NCBI GenBank assembly: GCA_964608845.1 | Contig: CAZSPP010000011.1 | Location: 1-14,213 of the forward strand | DNA: 14,213 nucleotides | Origin: JAHLMP01 sp964608845 | Lineage (GTDB): Archaea > Aenigmatarchaeota > Aenigmatarchaeia > GW2011-AR5 > JAHLMP01 | Direction of reading: 5' to 3' | Shown: piece by piece, positions 1-5,991 of the stretch | Numbering within the stretch: position 1 is the first letter of the stretch | Layout of the letters: every line of letters starts with the position of its first letter | Notes under the pieces: model-generated | What the model was told of the DNA's origin: nothing | The model's input: the letters and a program-made list of their open reading frames with translations, nothing else | Database searches by the model: none | Translations under genes and position numbers: made by a program

Positions 1-512
1 GGCTCAAGATACTCCTTTAAAAAATTTTCTAAATAAAAGTGTAAAAGCTCTTCATCAACTTCTTCATTTTCACTAATAACTTCACCTATTCTTAATCCTT
101 CTCTTCCGATTTTACTTTGATACGCTGGCCCTATTCCACGCTTTGTAGTTCCTATTCTTTTGTTTTTTTCAGCATCTAAGATCTTATGATAGGGAAGTAT
201 TAAGTTTGCTCTATAATCTATTTTTAATTTTGGTTTTATGTTATTTCTATATAATTCAGCAAGCTCATTATATAAAATTTCAGGATCTATAACAACACCG
301 GCAGCTATAATGTTTTCAACTTTTTTGTGAAGAACTCCTGAAGGAAGATGATGAAAAACATAAGTTTTATCATTAATATTTATTGTATGGCCAGCATTTG
401 GTCCTCCATTATATCTTACAACATATTCATAATAATCTCTATCTAATAAATAATCAACAACCTTTCCTTTTCCTTCATCTCCCCACTGCATTCCAATAAC
501 AGCAGTTCTCAT
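1..512 (-). CDS. purA: Adenylosuccinate synthetase, N-terminal part (cut by window edge)
   Basis: Joins IMP and aspartate with GTP hydrolysis to give adenylosuccinate, the first committed step to AMP; cytosolic. Reading the minus strand from the ATG at 512 gives 170 residues with no stop before the window edge. Visible motifs are the GTP-binding loop GDEGKGK at residues 11-17, with Asp12 matching the catalytic aspartate of the family; GGPNAGHT at 36-43, with His42 matching the catalytic histidine; and GTTKRGIGPAY at 121-131. The start is supported by a GGGATG-like purine-rich site a few bases upstream and by the family N-terminus (M-x-x-x-V-I-G-x-Q-W-GDEGKGK). The 92-residue gene ends 60 bases upstream on the same strand, so the two may be cotranscribed. 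No frameshift or lost key residue is seen. Identification is near certain; the C-terminal part lies outside the window. Confidence 0.97.
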   Translation of the reverse strand, partial: MRTAVIGMQWGDEGKGKVVDYLLDRDYYEYVVRYNGGPNAGHTININDKTYVFHHLPSGVLHKKVENIIAAGVVIDPEILYNELAELYRNNIKPKLKIDYRANLILPYHKILDAEKNKRIGTTKRGIGPAYQSKIGREGLRIGEVISENEEVDEELLHFYLENFLKEYLE

Positions 513-572
513 TTCATCCCTATTAATAAAACTATTTGATTTTCAAAATTTGATTATTTCATTTCTGTGAAA

Positions 573-851
573 TTAAAATCCTCTTAAGCTCTTGAGCAAA
601 GCATCTTTATCTTCTTCTATTCTTTTTGCTAGACCTTCAAAAATAAATTCAATTCTTTTTAATCTAGCATCAATTTTTTGGAGTTTCTTCTCGAAATCAA
701 TTAAAGCACACCATAACTGAGCTATTTTTACTTCGTCTGCGTTTTTGTAAGCTGCTCTGTATTTTGCTGTCTCTTGAATTATTTTGTTGATTAGCTGCTC
801 GTCTTCAATACTTAAATACTTTTTCCAATTTTTTTCTGTCTTTACAAACAT
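573..851 (-). CDS. Small coiled-coil protein of unknown function, 92 aa
   Basis: Not recognised. The product is highly charged and predicted to be nearly all alpha-helical. Residues about 55-90 show heptad-like spacing of hydrophobic residues (FEKKLQKIDARLKRIEFIF and onward), suggesting a coiled coil. There is no signal peptide, membrane segment or metal-binding motif. The start at 851 is well supported: GGTGA lies just upstream of the ATG, and a TATA-like element lies about 40 bases upstream. The gene diverges from the FKBP gene and precedes purA by 60 bases on the same strand. Codon use looks like that of its neighbours. It is likely a real gene because of its ribosome binding site, promoter and the tidy fit between neighbours, but no function can be assigned; oligomerisation or protein binding is inference. 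Confidence 0.75.
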   Translation of the reverse strand: MFVKTEKNWKKYLSIEDEQLINKIIQETAKYRAAYKNADEVKIAQLWCALIDFEKKLQKIDARLKRIEFIFEGLAKRIEEDKDALLKSLRGF

Positions 852-885
852 TTTATCACCATTTCTTTATTACTATTAGGTTATA

Positions 886-898
886 AAGATTTAAAAAG
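886..898 (-). promoter_or_regulatory. TATA-like promoter of the 92-aa gene
   Basis: On the minus strand the element reads TTTTTAAATCTT. It is placed to give transcription start near 868 and a leader of about 17 bases that contains GGTGA before the ATG at 851. It is read from spacing only; no start site is measured. Confidence 0.45.
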
Positions 899-928
899 TT
901 TTTCTAATTCTTCTTAAAAATAGCAGAG

Positions 929-940
929 TTTATAAATTTT
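929..940 (+). promoter_or_regulatory. TATA-like promoter of the FKBP gene
   Basis: The element TTTATAAATTTT is centred about 26 bases before position 960. Transcription would start right at the GTGA that serves as ribosome binding site for the ATG at 969, giving a leader of about 9 bases. Confidence 0.5.
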
Positions 941-968
941 CATTCAATATACTTTTAAAGTGATTTTA

Positions 969-1604
969 ATGAAAGAAGGGGATTTTATAAGGATAGATTA
1001 TGTTGGAAGGATAAAGGATACTGGGGAGATCTTTGATTTGACAATAGAAGAAGTTGCAAAAAAAGAAGGTGTATACGATGAAAGAAGAGAATATAAACCA
1101 GTACCTATAATAGTTGGAGAAGGATTTGTTATAAAGGGTTTAGATAAGGCTTTGCTTTCAATGAATGTTGGTGAAAGAAAGATTATTGAATTAAAGCCAG
1201 AAGAAGCATTCGGAGAAAGAAAAGCCGAGTTAATAAAAATTTTTCCATTATCTTTTTTTGAAAAACAAAATGTAAAGCCGGAGCAAGGAATGATTGTAAA
1301 TATTTCTGGAATATACGGAAGAATACAATCATGCGATTCTGGACGTGTAAGAGTAGATTTTAATAATCCTTTAGCCGGCAAAGATATTATTTACGAAATT
1401 GAAATTAAAGAAGTTGTTGAGGATGATCAAAAGAAAATAGAAATGATATTAGAATATTTTGGAGTTAAAGGAGATATAAACATAAAAGAGAATAGCGTTG
1501 AAATAGAATGTAAAGAATTGCCAAGATCTATAAAGAAAAGGATTGCGGAATTAATAAAAAAATATATTAAAAAGGAGTCTGTAAAGTTTATAGAGATTTT
1601 CTAA
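969..1604 (+). CDS. FKBP-type peptidyl-prolyl cis-trans isomerase / chaperone (FKBP26-like)
   Basis: Catalyses cis-trans isomerisation of Xaa-Pro bonds and acts as a cytosolic folding helper. The 211 residues hold a split FKBP domain (about 1-85 and 137-150) with GDFIRIDYVGRIKDTGEIFD at 4-23 and GEGFVIKGLDKALLSM at 50-65. An insert-in-flap chaperone domain lies at about 86-136, ending in the family motif DFNNPLAGK (usually NHPLAG; here His is replaced by Asn). A C-terminal extension at about 150-211 is like that of the longer archaeal FKBPs such as the Methanocaldococcus 26-kDa protein. A GTG at 960 would add three residues, but GTGA at 960-963 fits better as the ribosome binding site for the ATG at 969. 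The gene stands alone, divergent from the 92-aa gene. Family assignment is firm; substrates are unknown. Confidence 0.95.
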   Translation: MKEGDFIRIDYVGRIKDTGEIFDLTIEEVAKKEGVYDERREYKPVPIIVGEGFVIKGLDKALLSMNVGERKIIELKPEEAFGERKAELIKIFPLSFFEKQNVKPEQGMIVNISGIYGRIQSCDSGRVRVDFNNPLAGKDIIYEIEIKEVVEDDQKKIEMILEYFGVKGDINIKENSVEIECKELPRSIKKRIAELIKKYIKKESVKFIEIF

Positions 1605-1630
1605 TTTCTGTTTTAAATAATTTTTGTTCT
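1605..1630 (+). terminator. Possible T-rich terminator after FKBP
   Basis: The 26 bases after the FKBP stop contain several T runs (TTTCTGTTTT, then ATTTTTGTTCTT), consistent with archaeal intrinsic termination on oligo-T. No hairpin is evident. The base composition is generally AT-rich, so support is modest. Confidence 0.3.
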
Positions 1631-1747
1631 TCATAGCTTTACTTTTCCTGGATAATCAAACCTTCTTTTGCATCTTGGACATGATTTCGGAGATTCTTTT
1701 CTAGGCATCCATATATAATCGCAAAATCTACATCTCATTTTCTGCAT
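1631..1747 (-). CDS. Tiny zinc-ribbon protein, 38 aa
   Basis: An ORF of 38 codons starts at the ATG at 1747 and ends with TGA at 1631-1633. The translation carries two Cys pairs, CRFC at residues 6-9 and CPRC at 23-26, separated by 13 residues that include the IWMPRKESPKS stretch; this is a compact zinc-ribbon or rubredoxin-like knuckle. From general knowledge, very short archaeal proteins of the form C-x2-C-x-Y-x-W-x-P-[RK]-x(5)-P-K-x-CPRC-[KR] are common and are often annotated as zinc-ribbon or putative nucleic-acid-binding proteins. An alternative start is Met4 at 1738. No strong ribosome binding site is present, but a TATA-like run lies at about 1778-1796. It fills an otherwise empty gap between FKBP and ftsZ. 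Zinc binding is inferred from the Cys pattern; the partner or target is unknown. Confidence 0.8.
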   Translation of the reverse strand: MQKMRCRFCDYIWMPRKESPKSCPRCKRRFDYPGKVKL

Positions 1748-1878
1748 GATAATCGCTATTATTATTACTATTATCAAGATTTTTAAAATTTTTTTATTTA
1801 CTTTTCAAAGTTATCAGAAAATTTTTATACTATTATTATTACTACTATCTTTTTTAAGAGTAAAGAACAAAAAATTAA

Positions 1879-1888
1879 ATATTTAAAT
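1879..1888 (+). promoter_or_regulatory. TATA-like promoter of ftsZ
   Basis: The element ATATTTAAAT, within a longer A/T run from 1871, lies about 26 bases before position 1910. Transcription would start just ahead of the ribosome binding site GAGAGGTG at 1911-1917, giving a leader of about 15-20 bases. Confidence 0.5.
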
Positions 1889-1910
1889 CTTACTATTAAG
1901 TAACTAATAA

Positions 1911-1917
1911 GAGAGGT
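1911..1917 (+). promoter_or_regulatory. Ribosome binding site deciding the ftsZ start
   Basis: GAGAGGTG is a strong match to the archaeal anti-Shine-Dalgarno and sits 7 bases before the ATG at 1925. The in-frame GTG at 1916 lies inside this site, so it is unlikely to be the start codon. Confidence 0.7.
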
Positions 1918-1924
1918 GCATTAT

Positions 1925-2992
1925 ATGGCTGTAAAATATTCGAAAATAGAAAAGGAAGATGAAAATTTAAAAAAGGTTTTTGAAGCTAGAAAAGCACAAA
2001 TTAAGGTAATAGGAGTAGGAGGAGCTGGGAATAATACTGTAACAAGATTAATGCAAACGGGTATTGTTGGTGTAGAAACTATAGCAGTAAATACAGATGC
2101 ACAAGACTTGCTATATACAGATGCTGACATAAAAATTCTAATAGGAAAAGAAATAACAGGAGGTTTGGGTGCTGGCTCTGATCCAAAAATTGGAGAAGAA
2201 GCAGCAAAAGAAAATAGAGAAGAGATAAAGAAAGTTTTGCAAAATACAGATATGGTTTTTGTTACTTGTGGTTTAGGTGGAGGAACAGGAACGGGAGCAT
2301 CTCCAGTAATTGCTGACATAGCTAAAAAAATGGGTATATTAACAGTAGGAATTGTGACAATGCCTTTTTCAATGGAAGGTAATCATAGAATGTCTAACGC
2401 CAAAAATGGATTAGAAAAACTTATGCCGATTGTAGATACTTTAATAGTTATACCGAATGATAAGCTTTTAGAGGTTGTTCCAGATGTTTCTCTTCCAACT
2501 GCATTTAGGGTTGCTGATGAAATACTAGTAAACTCTGTAAAAGGAATAACAGAGCTTGTTACAAAGCCTGGGTTAGTAAACCTTGATTTTGCTGATGTGA
2601 GAGCAGTGATGTCAAACGGAGGAATGGCAATGATAGGAATGGGAGAATCTGATAGTGAAGAAAGGGCTAAAGAATGCATCGAAAGAGCTTTAAATAATCC
2701 TCTTTTAGATGTTGAGATAGATGATGCAAAAGGTGCTTTAATAAATATATTTGGAGGACAAGACATAACAATAAAAGAATGTCAAGAAATAGTACAAGCA
2801 GTGTCATCTAAATTAAATTCAAATGCAAAAGTGATATGGGGAGCTCAAATAGATAAAAGTCTGGGAGATACAGTAAGGGTTTTGGTTGTTGTTACAGGAA
2901 TAAAACCTTCTGAATTTTTCACAGCAGAAAAATCTTTGACAGCGAAGAAAAAGAAAGAGATTGAGAAAATATTAGAAATAGATTTCGTATGA
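1925..2992 (+). CDS. ftsZ: Cell division GTPase FtsZ (archaeal FtsZ1 type)
   Basis: Tubulin-family GTPase that polymerises at mid-cell into the division ring. The 355 residues contain the GTP-binding glycine loop GVGGAGNN at 30-37, VNTDAQ at 55-60, the tubulin signature GGGTGTG at 118-124, the PNDKLL region at 177-182, and the T7 synergy loop NLDFADVR at 219-226 that completes the GTPase site of the neighbouring subunit. All catalytic motifs are intact. KGITELVTKPGLVNLDFADVR and the acidic tail ending in EIDFV resemble archaeal FtsZ1 more than FtsZ2, from recalled family sequences. The N-terminal 24 residues are charged and precede the core. The gene has its own promoter and is followed by a T-rich gap before the ribosomal cluster on the same strand. 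The secE/spt5 neighbours common in other archaea are absent. Confidence 0.97.
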   Translation: MAVKYSKIEKEDENLKKVFEARKAQIKVIGVGGAGNNTVTRLMQTGIVGVETIAVNTDAQDLLYTDADIKILIGKEITGGLGAGSDPKIGEEAAKENREEIKKVLQNTDMVFVTCGLGGGTGTGASPVIADIAKKMGILTVGIVTMPFSMEGNHRMSNAKNGLEKLMPIVDTLIVIPNDKLLEVVPDVSLPTAFRVADEILVNSVKGITELVTKPGLVNLDFADVRAVMSNGGMAMIGMGESDSEERAKECIERALNNPLLDVEIDDAKGALINIFGGQDITIKECQEIVQAVSSKLNSNAKVIWGAQIDKSLGDTVRVLVVVTGIKPSEFFTAEKSLTAKKKKEIEKILEIDFV

Positions 2993-3074
2993 AAATGTTT
3001 TTAAATTTTTATTTTTATAGATTTTATGATGGTTTTGCCGATTTTTCTATTACATTATTTAATTTAGTGGTTAA
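2993..3074 (+). promoter_or_regulatory. T-rich gap: ftsZ terminator and/or promoter of the ribosomal cluster
   Basis: Just past the ftsZ stop come the runs GTTTTTAAATTTTTATTTTT, able to act as an oligo-T terminator. ATTTTTATAG at about 3011-3020 could be a TATA element giving a start near 3045. GTGG at 3067-3070 is the likely ribosome binding site for uL29. The two roles cannot be told apart from sequence. Confidence 0.35.
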
Positions 3075-3287
3075 ATGGCTATAATAAAAAAGAAAGAATT
3101 AAAAAATATGACAAAAGAGGAGCTTAATAAAAAATTAGAGGAGCTAAAATTAGAGTTAATGAAGGAGAGAGCTTCTGCTTATGCTGGAGTTGCTAAAAAT
3201 CATGGAAAAATAAGAGAGCTTAAAAAAACAATAGCAAGAATATATACATTTCAAAATGAAAAAATAATAAAAGGAAAGTTGAAATGA
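3075..3287 (+). CDS. rpl29: Large ribosomal subunit protein uL29
   Basis: Small helical-hairpin protein at the polypeptide exit region of the large subunit. The 70 residues begin MAIIKKKELKNMTKEELNKK and contain the family core LKLELMKERA and GKIRELKKTIARI, matching uL29 in length and pattern. The start is preceded by GTGG at 3067. It is the first gene of the ribosomal cluster here; in most archaea uS3 would come directly upstream, but ftsZ does instead. Its stop overlaps the start of the aIF1 gene (ATGA), implying coupled translation. Confidence 0.95.
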   Translation: MAIIKKKELKNMTKEELNKKLEELKLELMKERASAYAGVAKNHGKIRELKKTIARIYTFQNEKIIKGKLK

Positions 3288-3592
3288 TGGAAGTTTGTCC
3301 TAAATGTGGGTTGCCGAAAGATCTTTGTGTATGTGAATCAATAGCTAAAGAACAGCAAAAAATATTAGTAGAACTTCAACAAAAAAGATATAAAAAAGTG
3401 ATGACGATAATAAAGGGCATAGACCCTAAAAGCATTGACATAAAAAAGCTCCTTAAAGATTTAAAAACACAATTAGCTTGTGGTGGAACCTATAAAAATG
3501 GAGAAATAGAGCTTCAAGGAGATCACCGAGATAAAGTAGTAAACATCCTAATAAAGTATGGTTTTCCAAAAGAAGCGATTGAAAAGAAATAA
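3284..3592 (+). CDS. Translation initiation factor aIF1 (SUI1 family)
   Basis: Binds the small subunit and enforces accurate start-codon selection. The 102 residues have an N-terminal Cys motif CPKCGLPKDLCVC at 5-17, typical of archaeal aIF1, followed by the SUI1 fold: TIIKGID at about 42-48, LLKDLKTQLACGGTYKNG at 56-73, and the end motif GDHRDKVVNILIKYGFP. The start overlaps the uL29 stop as ATGATGG; either ATG (3284 or 3287) is possible. The position between uL29 and Rpp29 is the conserved archaeal order, which supports the call. Confidence 0.96.
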   Translation: MMEVCPKCGLPKDLCVCESIAKEQQKILVELQQKRYKKVMTIIKGIDPKSIDIKKLLKDLKTQLACGGTYKNGEIELQGDHRDKVVNILIKYGFPKEAIEKK

Positions 3593-3599
3593 TGGTAAT

Positions 3600-3890
3600 A
3601 TGAAAAAAATAAAGAGAAAACCAGAAGACATATTATTACATGAACTAATAGGTCTTGAATGTAAAGTTGTTTTTTCTCCAAATAAATATCAAATTGGTTT
3701 ATGTGGAAAAATAATAGATGAAACAAAAAATCTTTTAGTTCTCGAAAATGAAAAAAATGAATTTAAAAAAATTGAAAAAAAAGGTAGGATTTTTAGACTA
3801 AAGCTTGATGATAAGATAGTAGAAATTCTCGGAGACGAGATTATAGGAAGACCTGAAAACAGGATAAAGAAAAAATATAAAAAATGGTAA
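3600..3890 (+). CDS. rnp1: Ribonuclease P protein component 1 (Rpp29/Pop4 family)
   Basis: Protein subunit of archaeal RNase P, which removes the 5' leader of pre-tRNA; it pairs with Rpp21 to help substrate recognition. The 96 residues include ILLHELIGLECKVVFS, GLCGKIIDETKNLLVLE and the Sm-like beta-barrel pattern of the family, ending in GDEIIGRPENRIKKKYKKW. The frame is open from 3558, inside aIF1, but GGTAAT precedes the ATG at 3600 and homologs begin near this Met, so the shorter start is chosen. It lies 7 bases after aIF1 and keeps the standard archaeal order uL29-aIF1-Rpp29-uS17. The protein is compact, with only a short N-terminal extension. Confidence 0.93.
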   Translation: MKKIKRKPEDILLHELIGLECKVVFSPNKYQIGLCGKIIDETKNLLVLENEKNEFKKIEKKGRIFRLKLDDKIVEILGDEIIGRPENRIKKKYKKW

Positions 3891-3893
3891 GTG

Positions 3894-3908
3894 TATTTAA
3901 ATTTTTTT
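3894..3908 (+). promoter_or_regulatory. TATA-like internal promoter before uS17
   Basis: TATTTAAATTTTTTT lies in the 44-base gap after rnp1. A start near 3924 would leave a leader of about 11 bases holding AAAGGTGT before the ATG at 3935. It may let uS17 and downstream genes be transcribed separately. The T run could instead terminate the upstream transcript. Confidence 0.45.
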
Positions 3909-3934
3909 AAAATAAGATTGATAAAGGTGTTTAA

Positions 3935-4261
3935 ATGGTAAAAGATATAGGGATACCTGTTAAAATTCCAGAAAAAGAATGTAATGACCCGAAATGCCCA
4001 TTTCATGGAAAATTAAGTGTTAGAGGAAGGATATTCGAAGGTTTTGTAAAATCTGTAAAAGAAAGTACTGCAAAAGTAGAATGGGAATATTTGGTTAGAA
4101 TACCGAAATATGAAAGATATGAGAGAAGAAGAACTCGAGTTTATGCTCATGTTCCAAAATGCTTAGATATAAAAAATGGTGATAAAGTTAAAATATGTGA
4201 ATGTAGGCCTCTTTCAAAAATAAAAAAATTTGTTGTTGTTGAAAAGGTCGAAAGAATATGA
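3935..4261 (+). CDS. rps17: Small ribosomal subunit protein uS17
   Basis: Primary 16S rRNA-binding protein of the small subunit, OB-fold. The 108 residues start MVKDIGIPVKIPEKECNDPK; the ECNDPKCPFHGKLSVRGR stretch at 15-32 is the archaeal N-terminal signature, and the KYERYERRRTRVYAHVPKC segment the typical RNA-contacting part. AAAGGTG precedes the ATG by 5 bases. The stop overlaps the uL14 start (ATGA). Confidence 0.96.
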   Translation: MVKDIGIPVKIPEKECNDPKCPFHGKLSVRGRIFEGFVKSVKESTAKVEWEYLVRIPKYERYERRRTRVYAHVPKCLDIKNGDKVKICECRPLSKIKKFVVVEKVERI

Positions 4262-4659
4262 AAGGAGTATCTGCTAGAGTTACAAGAGGGATAAATGTTG
4301 GTGCAATAATAAACTGCATTGACAACACAGGAGCAAAAAAACTTCAAGTAATTGCAGTAAAAGGATATAGAAGTGTACTAAGAAGGATGCCTAAAGCAGG
4401 TGTTGGTGATGTGGTGATATGCTCTGTAAAAAAGGGGGATGAAAAAATAAAGAAGCAAGTTGTATATGCGGTTATAGTGAGACAGAAAAAAGAATATAGA
4501 AGATTAACTGGCGAAAGAGTAAAATTTGAAGATAATGCAGCAGTAATTATTAATCCAAAAACTTTTGAGCCACAGGGGACAGAAATAAGGTCAGTAATTG
4601 CAAAAGAGGCTGTGGAAAGGTTTAGTTCAATAGGAAAAATAGCAAGTATTATTTTATGA
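4258..4659 (+). CDS. rpl14: Large ribosomal subunit protein uL14
   Basis: Large-subunit protein at the subunit interface. The 133 residues include INVGAIINCIDNTGAKKLQV at 12-31 and KAGVGDVVICSVKKGDE at 46-62, with a typical C-terminal EPQGTEIRSVIAKEAVER. The length matches archaeal uL14. Its ATG overlaps the stop of uS17 by four bases, so translation is probably coupled. The uL24 gene follows after 11 bases. Confidence 0.97.
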   Translation: MKGVSARVTRGINVGAIINCIDNTGAKKLQVIAVKGYRSVLRRMPKAGVGDVVICSVKKGDEKIKKQVVYAVIVRQKKEYRRLTGERVKFEDNAAVIINPKTFEPQGTEIRSVIAKEAVERFSSIGKIASIIL

Positions 4660-4670
4660 ATTGATGAAAA

Positions 4671-5069
4671 ATGAGAAAAAAGTTTTCAAAAAAATGGATA
4701 TCAAGCAAGCAACCTAGAAAACAAAGAAAATATAGATATAATGCTCCTTTGCATATAAGACATAAACTTATTTCTGCACATTTATGTAAAAAATTAAGAG
4801 AAGAATTAAAAATTAGATCTATACCTATAAGAAAAGGTGATAGGGTTAGGGTAATGAGAGGAAAGTACAAAAAGGTTGAAGGTACTGTAACAAAGGTTGA
4901 TCTAAAAAAATTAAAGATATATATAGACTCTGTAAAAAGAAAGAAGGTTTCTGGAAAAGAGGTTCTTGTTCCTATAGATCCTAGTAATGTTGAAATAATT
5001 GAGTTAAATAAAGATGATCCTAAAAGATTAAAAAGATTGAAATCAATTAAATCAGAGAAGGTGAAATAA
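4671..5069 (+). CDS. rpl24: Large ribosomal subunit protein uL24
   Basis: Assembly-initiating large-subunit protein near the exit tunnel. The 132 residues have the archaeal/eukaryotic-type basic N-terminus (MRKKFSKKWISSKQPRKQRK) and a KOW motif, RKGDRVRVMRGKYKKVEGTV, at about 54-73. A Lys-rich C-terminal tail from about 113 is longer than the core requires. GATG lies 6 bases before the start. It is followed after one base by the unknown 62-residue ORF rather than directly by eS4. Confidence 0.96.
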   Translation: MRKKFSKKWISSKQPRKQRKYRYNAPLHIRHKLISAHLCKKLREELKIRSIPIRKGDRVRVMRGKYKKVEGTVTKVDLKKLKIYIDSVKRKKVSGKEVLVPIDPSNVEIIELNKDDPKRLKRLKSIKSEKVK

Positions 5070-5070
5070 A

Positions 5071-5259
5071 ATGCCTTGGGGAATTTATAAAAAAGGGGAA
5101 GAATTTAAGATATATTATTCAGCATGTGATGAAACTTTAAGTAAATCTGAAGAAGGAGAAAAGCTTATAGCAACATGCAAAATATATGAAGATGCAAAGT
5201 TTGGAGCTGAACTATTAGGAATATATGAAAGTATTTTAAAAGATAAGAAAAACCTTTAA
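5071..5259 (+). CDS. Unknown 62-aa protein inside the ribosomal operon
   Basis: Not recognised. The product starts MPWGIYKKGEEFKIYYSACD and is acidic-to-neutral, unlike the very basic ribosomal proteins on either side. It has a predicted beta-rich first half (KKGEEFKIYYSACD, then EKLIATCKIYED) and a helical C-terminus (AKFGAELLGIYESILKDKK). There are two cysteines, at 19 and 37, but no CxxC pair. The ATG comes one base after the uL24 stop and is preceded by AAGGTGAAAT, a good ribosome binding site inside the end of uL24. eS4 follows after 39 bases. In the common archaeal order uL24 and eS4 are adjacent, so this gene is an insertion. Codon use looks native. It is probably expressed; any ribosomal role is inferred only from position. 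Confidence 0.75.
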   Translation: MPWGIYKKGEEFKIYYSACDETLSKSEEGEKLIATCKIYEDAKFGAELLGIYESILKDKKNL

Positions 5260-5298
5260 CTAATCTTAAATAATGCTATGAAAATCGAGTGAAATAGT

Positions 5299-5982
5299 AT
5301 GGCAATATTAAAAAGACTTGCAGCACCAAAGTTTTGGAAAATTGCAAGAAGAGGAGAAAAGAAAAAGTTTATAATATCTCCTATTCCAGGACCTCATAAG
5401 AAGGAGAGATGCATTCCCTTAGGTGTTATAATAAGAGATTATTTGAAATTAGCAGAAACATTAAAAGAGGTAAAAAAGGTTAAAGCAAAAGTTGATGGAA
5501 AAGTAAGAAATTATAAATTTCCTGTCGGCCTTTTTGATGTTTTGGAGATTGGAGGAAAGTCTTATAGAATTGTTCCGAGTAAAAATATTTTAGAAATAAA
5601 AGAAGTAAAAGACGGAAACCTTAAACCTTTAAGATTAGAAGATAAAACTTATGTAAAAGGAAATAAAGTTCAACTACATTTTCATGACGGAAGAAATATT
5701 CTTGTAAAAAAAGATCAAGACATTTATAAAACAGGTGATGTAATACTTTTTGATATAAACCAAAAAAAGATTTTAGATACACTAAAACTTGAGAAAGGAA
5801 CGCTTGCTATAATAATTGATGGAAAAAATGCTGGAAATATTGGAAAAATAGAAGAAATAATACCTTCTAAAAGTTTGACCACAAAAACTAGAGTAAAAAT
5901 AAATATTGACGGTAACGTAATAGAAATACCGAAAGAATATTGTTTTGTTATAGGAAGGGATTCTCCAATAATTGAAATTTAA
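5299..5982 (+). CDS. rps4e: Small ribosomal subunit protein eS4
   Basis: Archaeal/eukaryotic small-subunit protein with no bacterial counterpart. The 227 residues begin MAILKRLAAPKFWKIARRGE, the family N-terminus. An S4-type RNA-binding segment follows at about 37-95 (RCIPLGVIIRDYLKLA, then VRNYKFPVGLFDVL), then a central beta domain and a KOW motif (KGTLAIIIDGKNAGNIGKIEEI) at about 166-187. The C-terminus PKEYCFVIGRDSP at 211-223 is also typical. GTGA lies 7 bases upstream of the ATG. A weak TATA-like CTTAAATAAT at about 5264-5274 might be an internal promoter. The uL5 gene follows after 9 bases. Confidence 0.97.
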   Translation: MAILKRLAAPKFWKIARRGEKKKFIISPIPGPHKKERCIPLGVIIRDYLKLAETLKEVKKVKAKVDGKVRNYKFPVGLFDVLEIGGKSYRIVPSKNILEIKEVKDGNLKPLRLEDKTYVKGNKVQLHFHDGRNILVKKDQDIYKTGDVILFDINQKKILDTLKLEKGTLAIIIDGKNAGNIGKIEEIIPSKSLTTKTRVKINIDGNVIEIPKEYCFVIGRDSPIIEI

Positions 5983-5991
5983 GTGATTAGT

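Noticed and set aside
556..573. Inverted repeat ATTTCA...TGAAAT between the 92-aa gene and purA
   Set aside because: Only six A/T-rich base pairs with a six-base loop; expected by chance in DNA of this composition.
960..968. GTG start adding three residues to FKBP
   Set aside because: GTGA here is better explained as the ribosome binding site of the ATG at 969; the family N-terminus begins at that Met.
998..1381. Minus-strand ORF of 127 codons inside FKBP
   Set aside because: Shadow of a strongly conserved gene; translation shows no family pattern and is rich in Ser/Pro/Phe as expected for antisense of Lys/Glu/Gly-rich coding sequence.
1921..2766. Two minus-strand ORFs of 132 and 127 codons inside ftsZ
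   Set aside because: Antisense shadows of ftsZ; no start signals and no recognisable product.
3558..3599. Upstream start for Rpp29 overlapping aIF1
   Set aside because: Would add 14 residues without family similarity; the ATG at 3600 has a GGTAAT site and matches homolog starts.
3284..3890. aIF1 and RNase P protein inside a ribosomal cluster as a novel arrangement
   Set aside because: uL29-aIF1-Rpp29-uS17 is the ordinary archaeal gene order.
5983..5991. GTG start for uL5
   Set aside because: It lies in AAGTGA, the probable ribosome binding site of the ATG at 5992.
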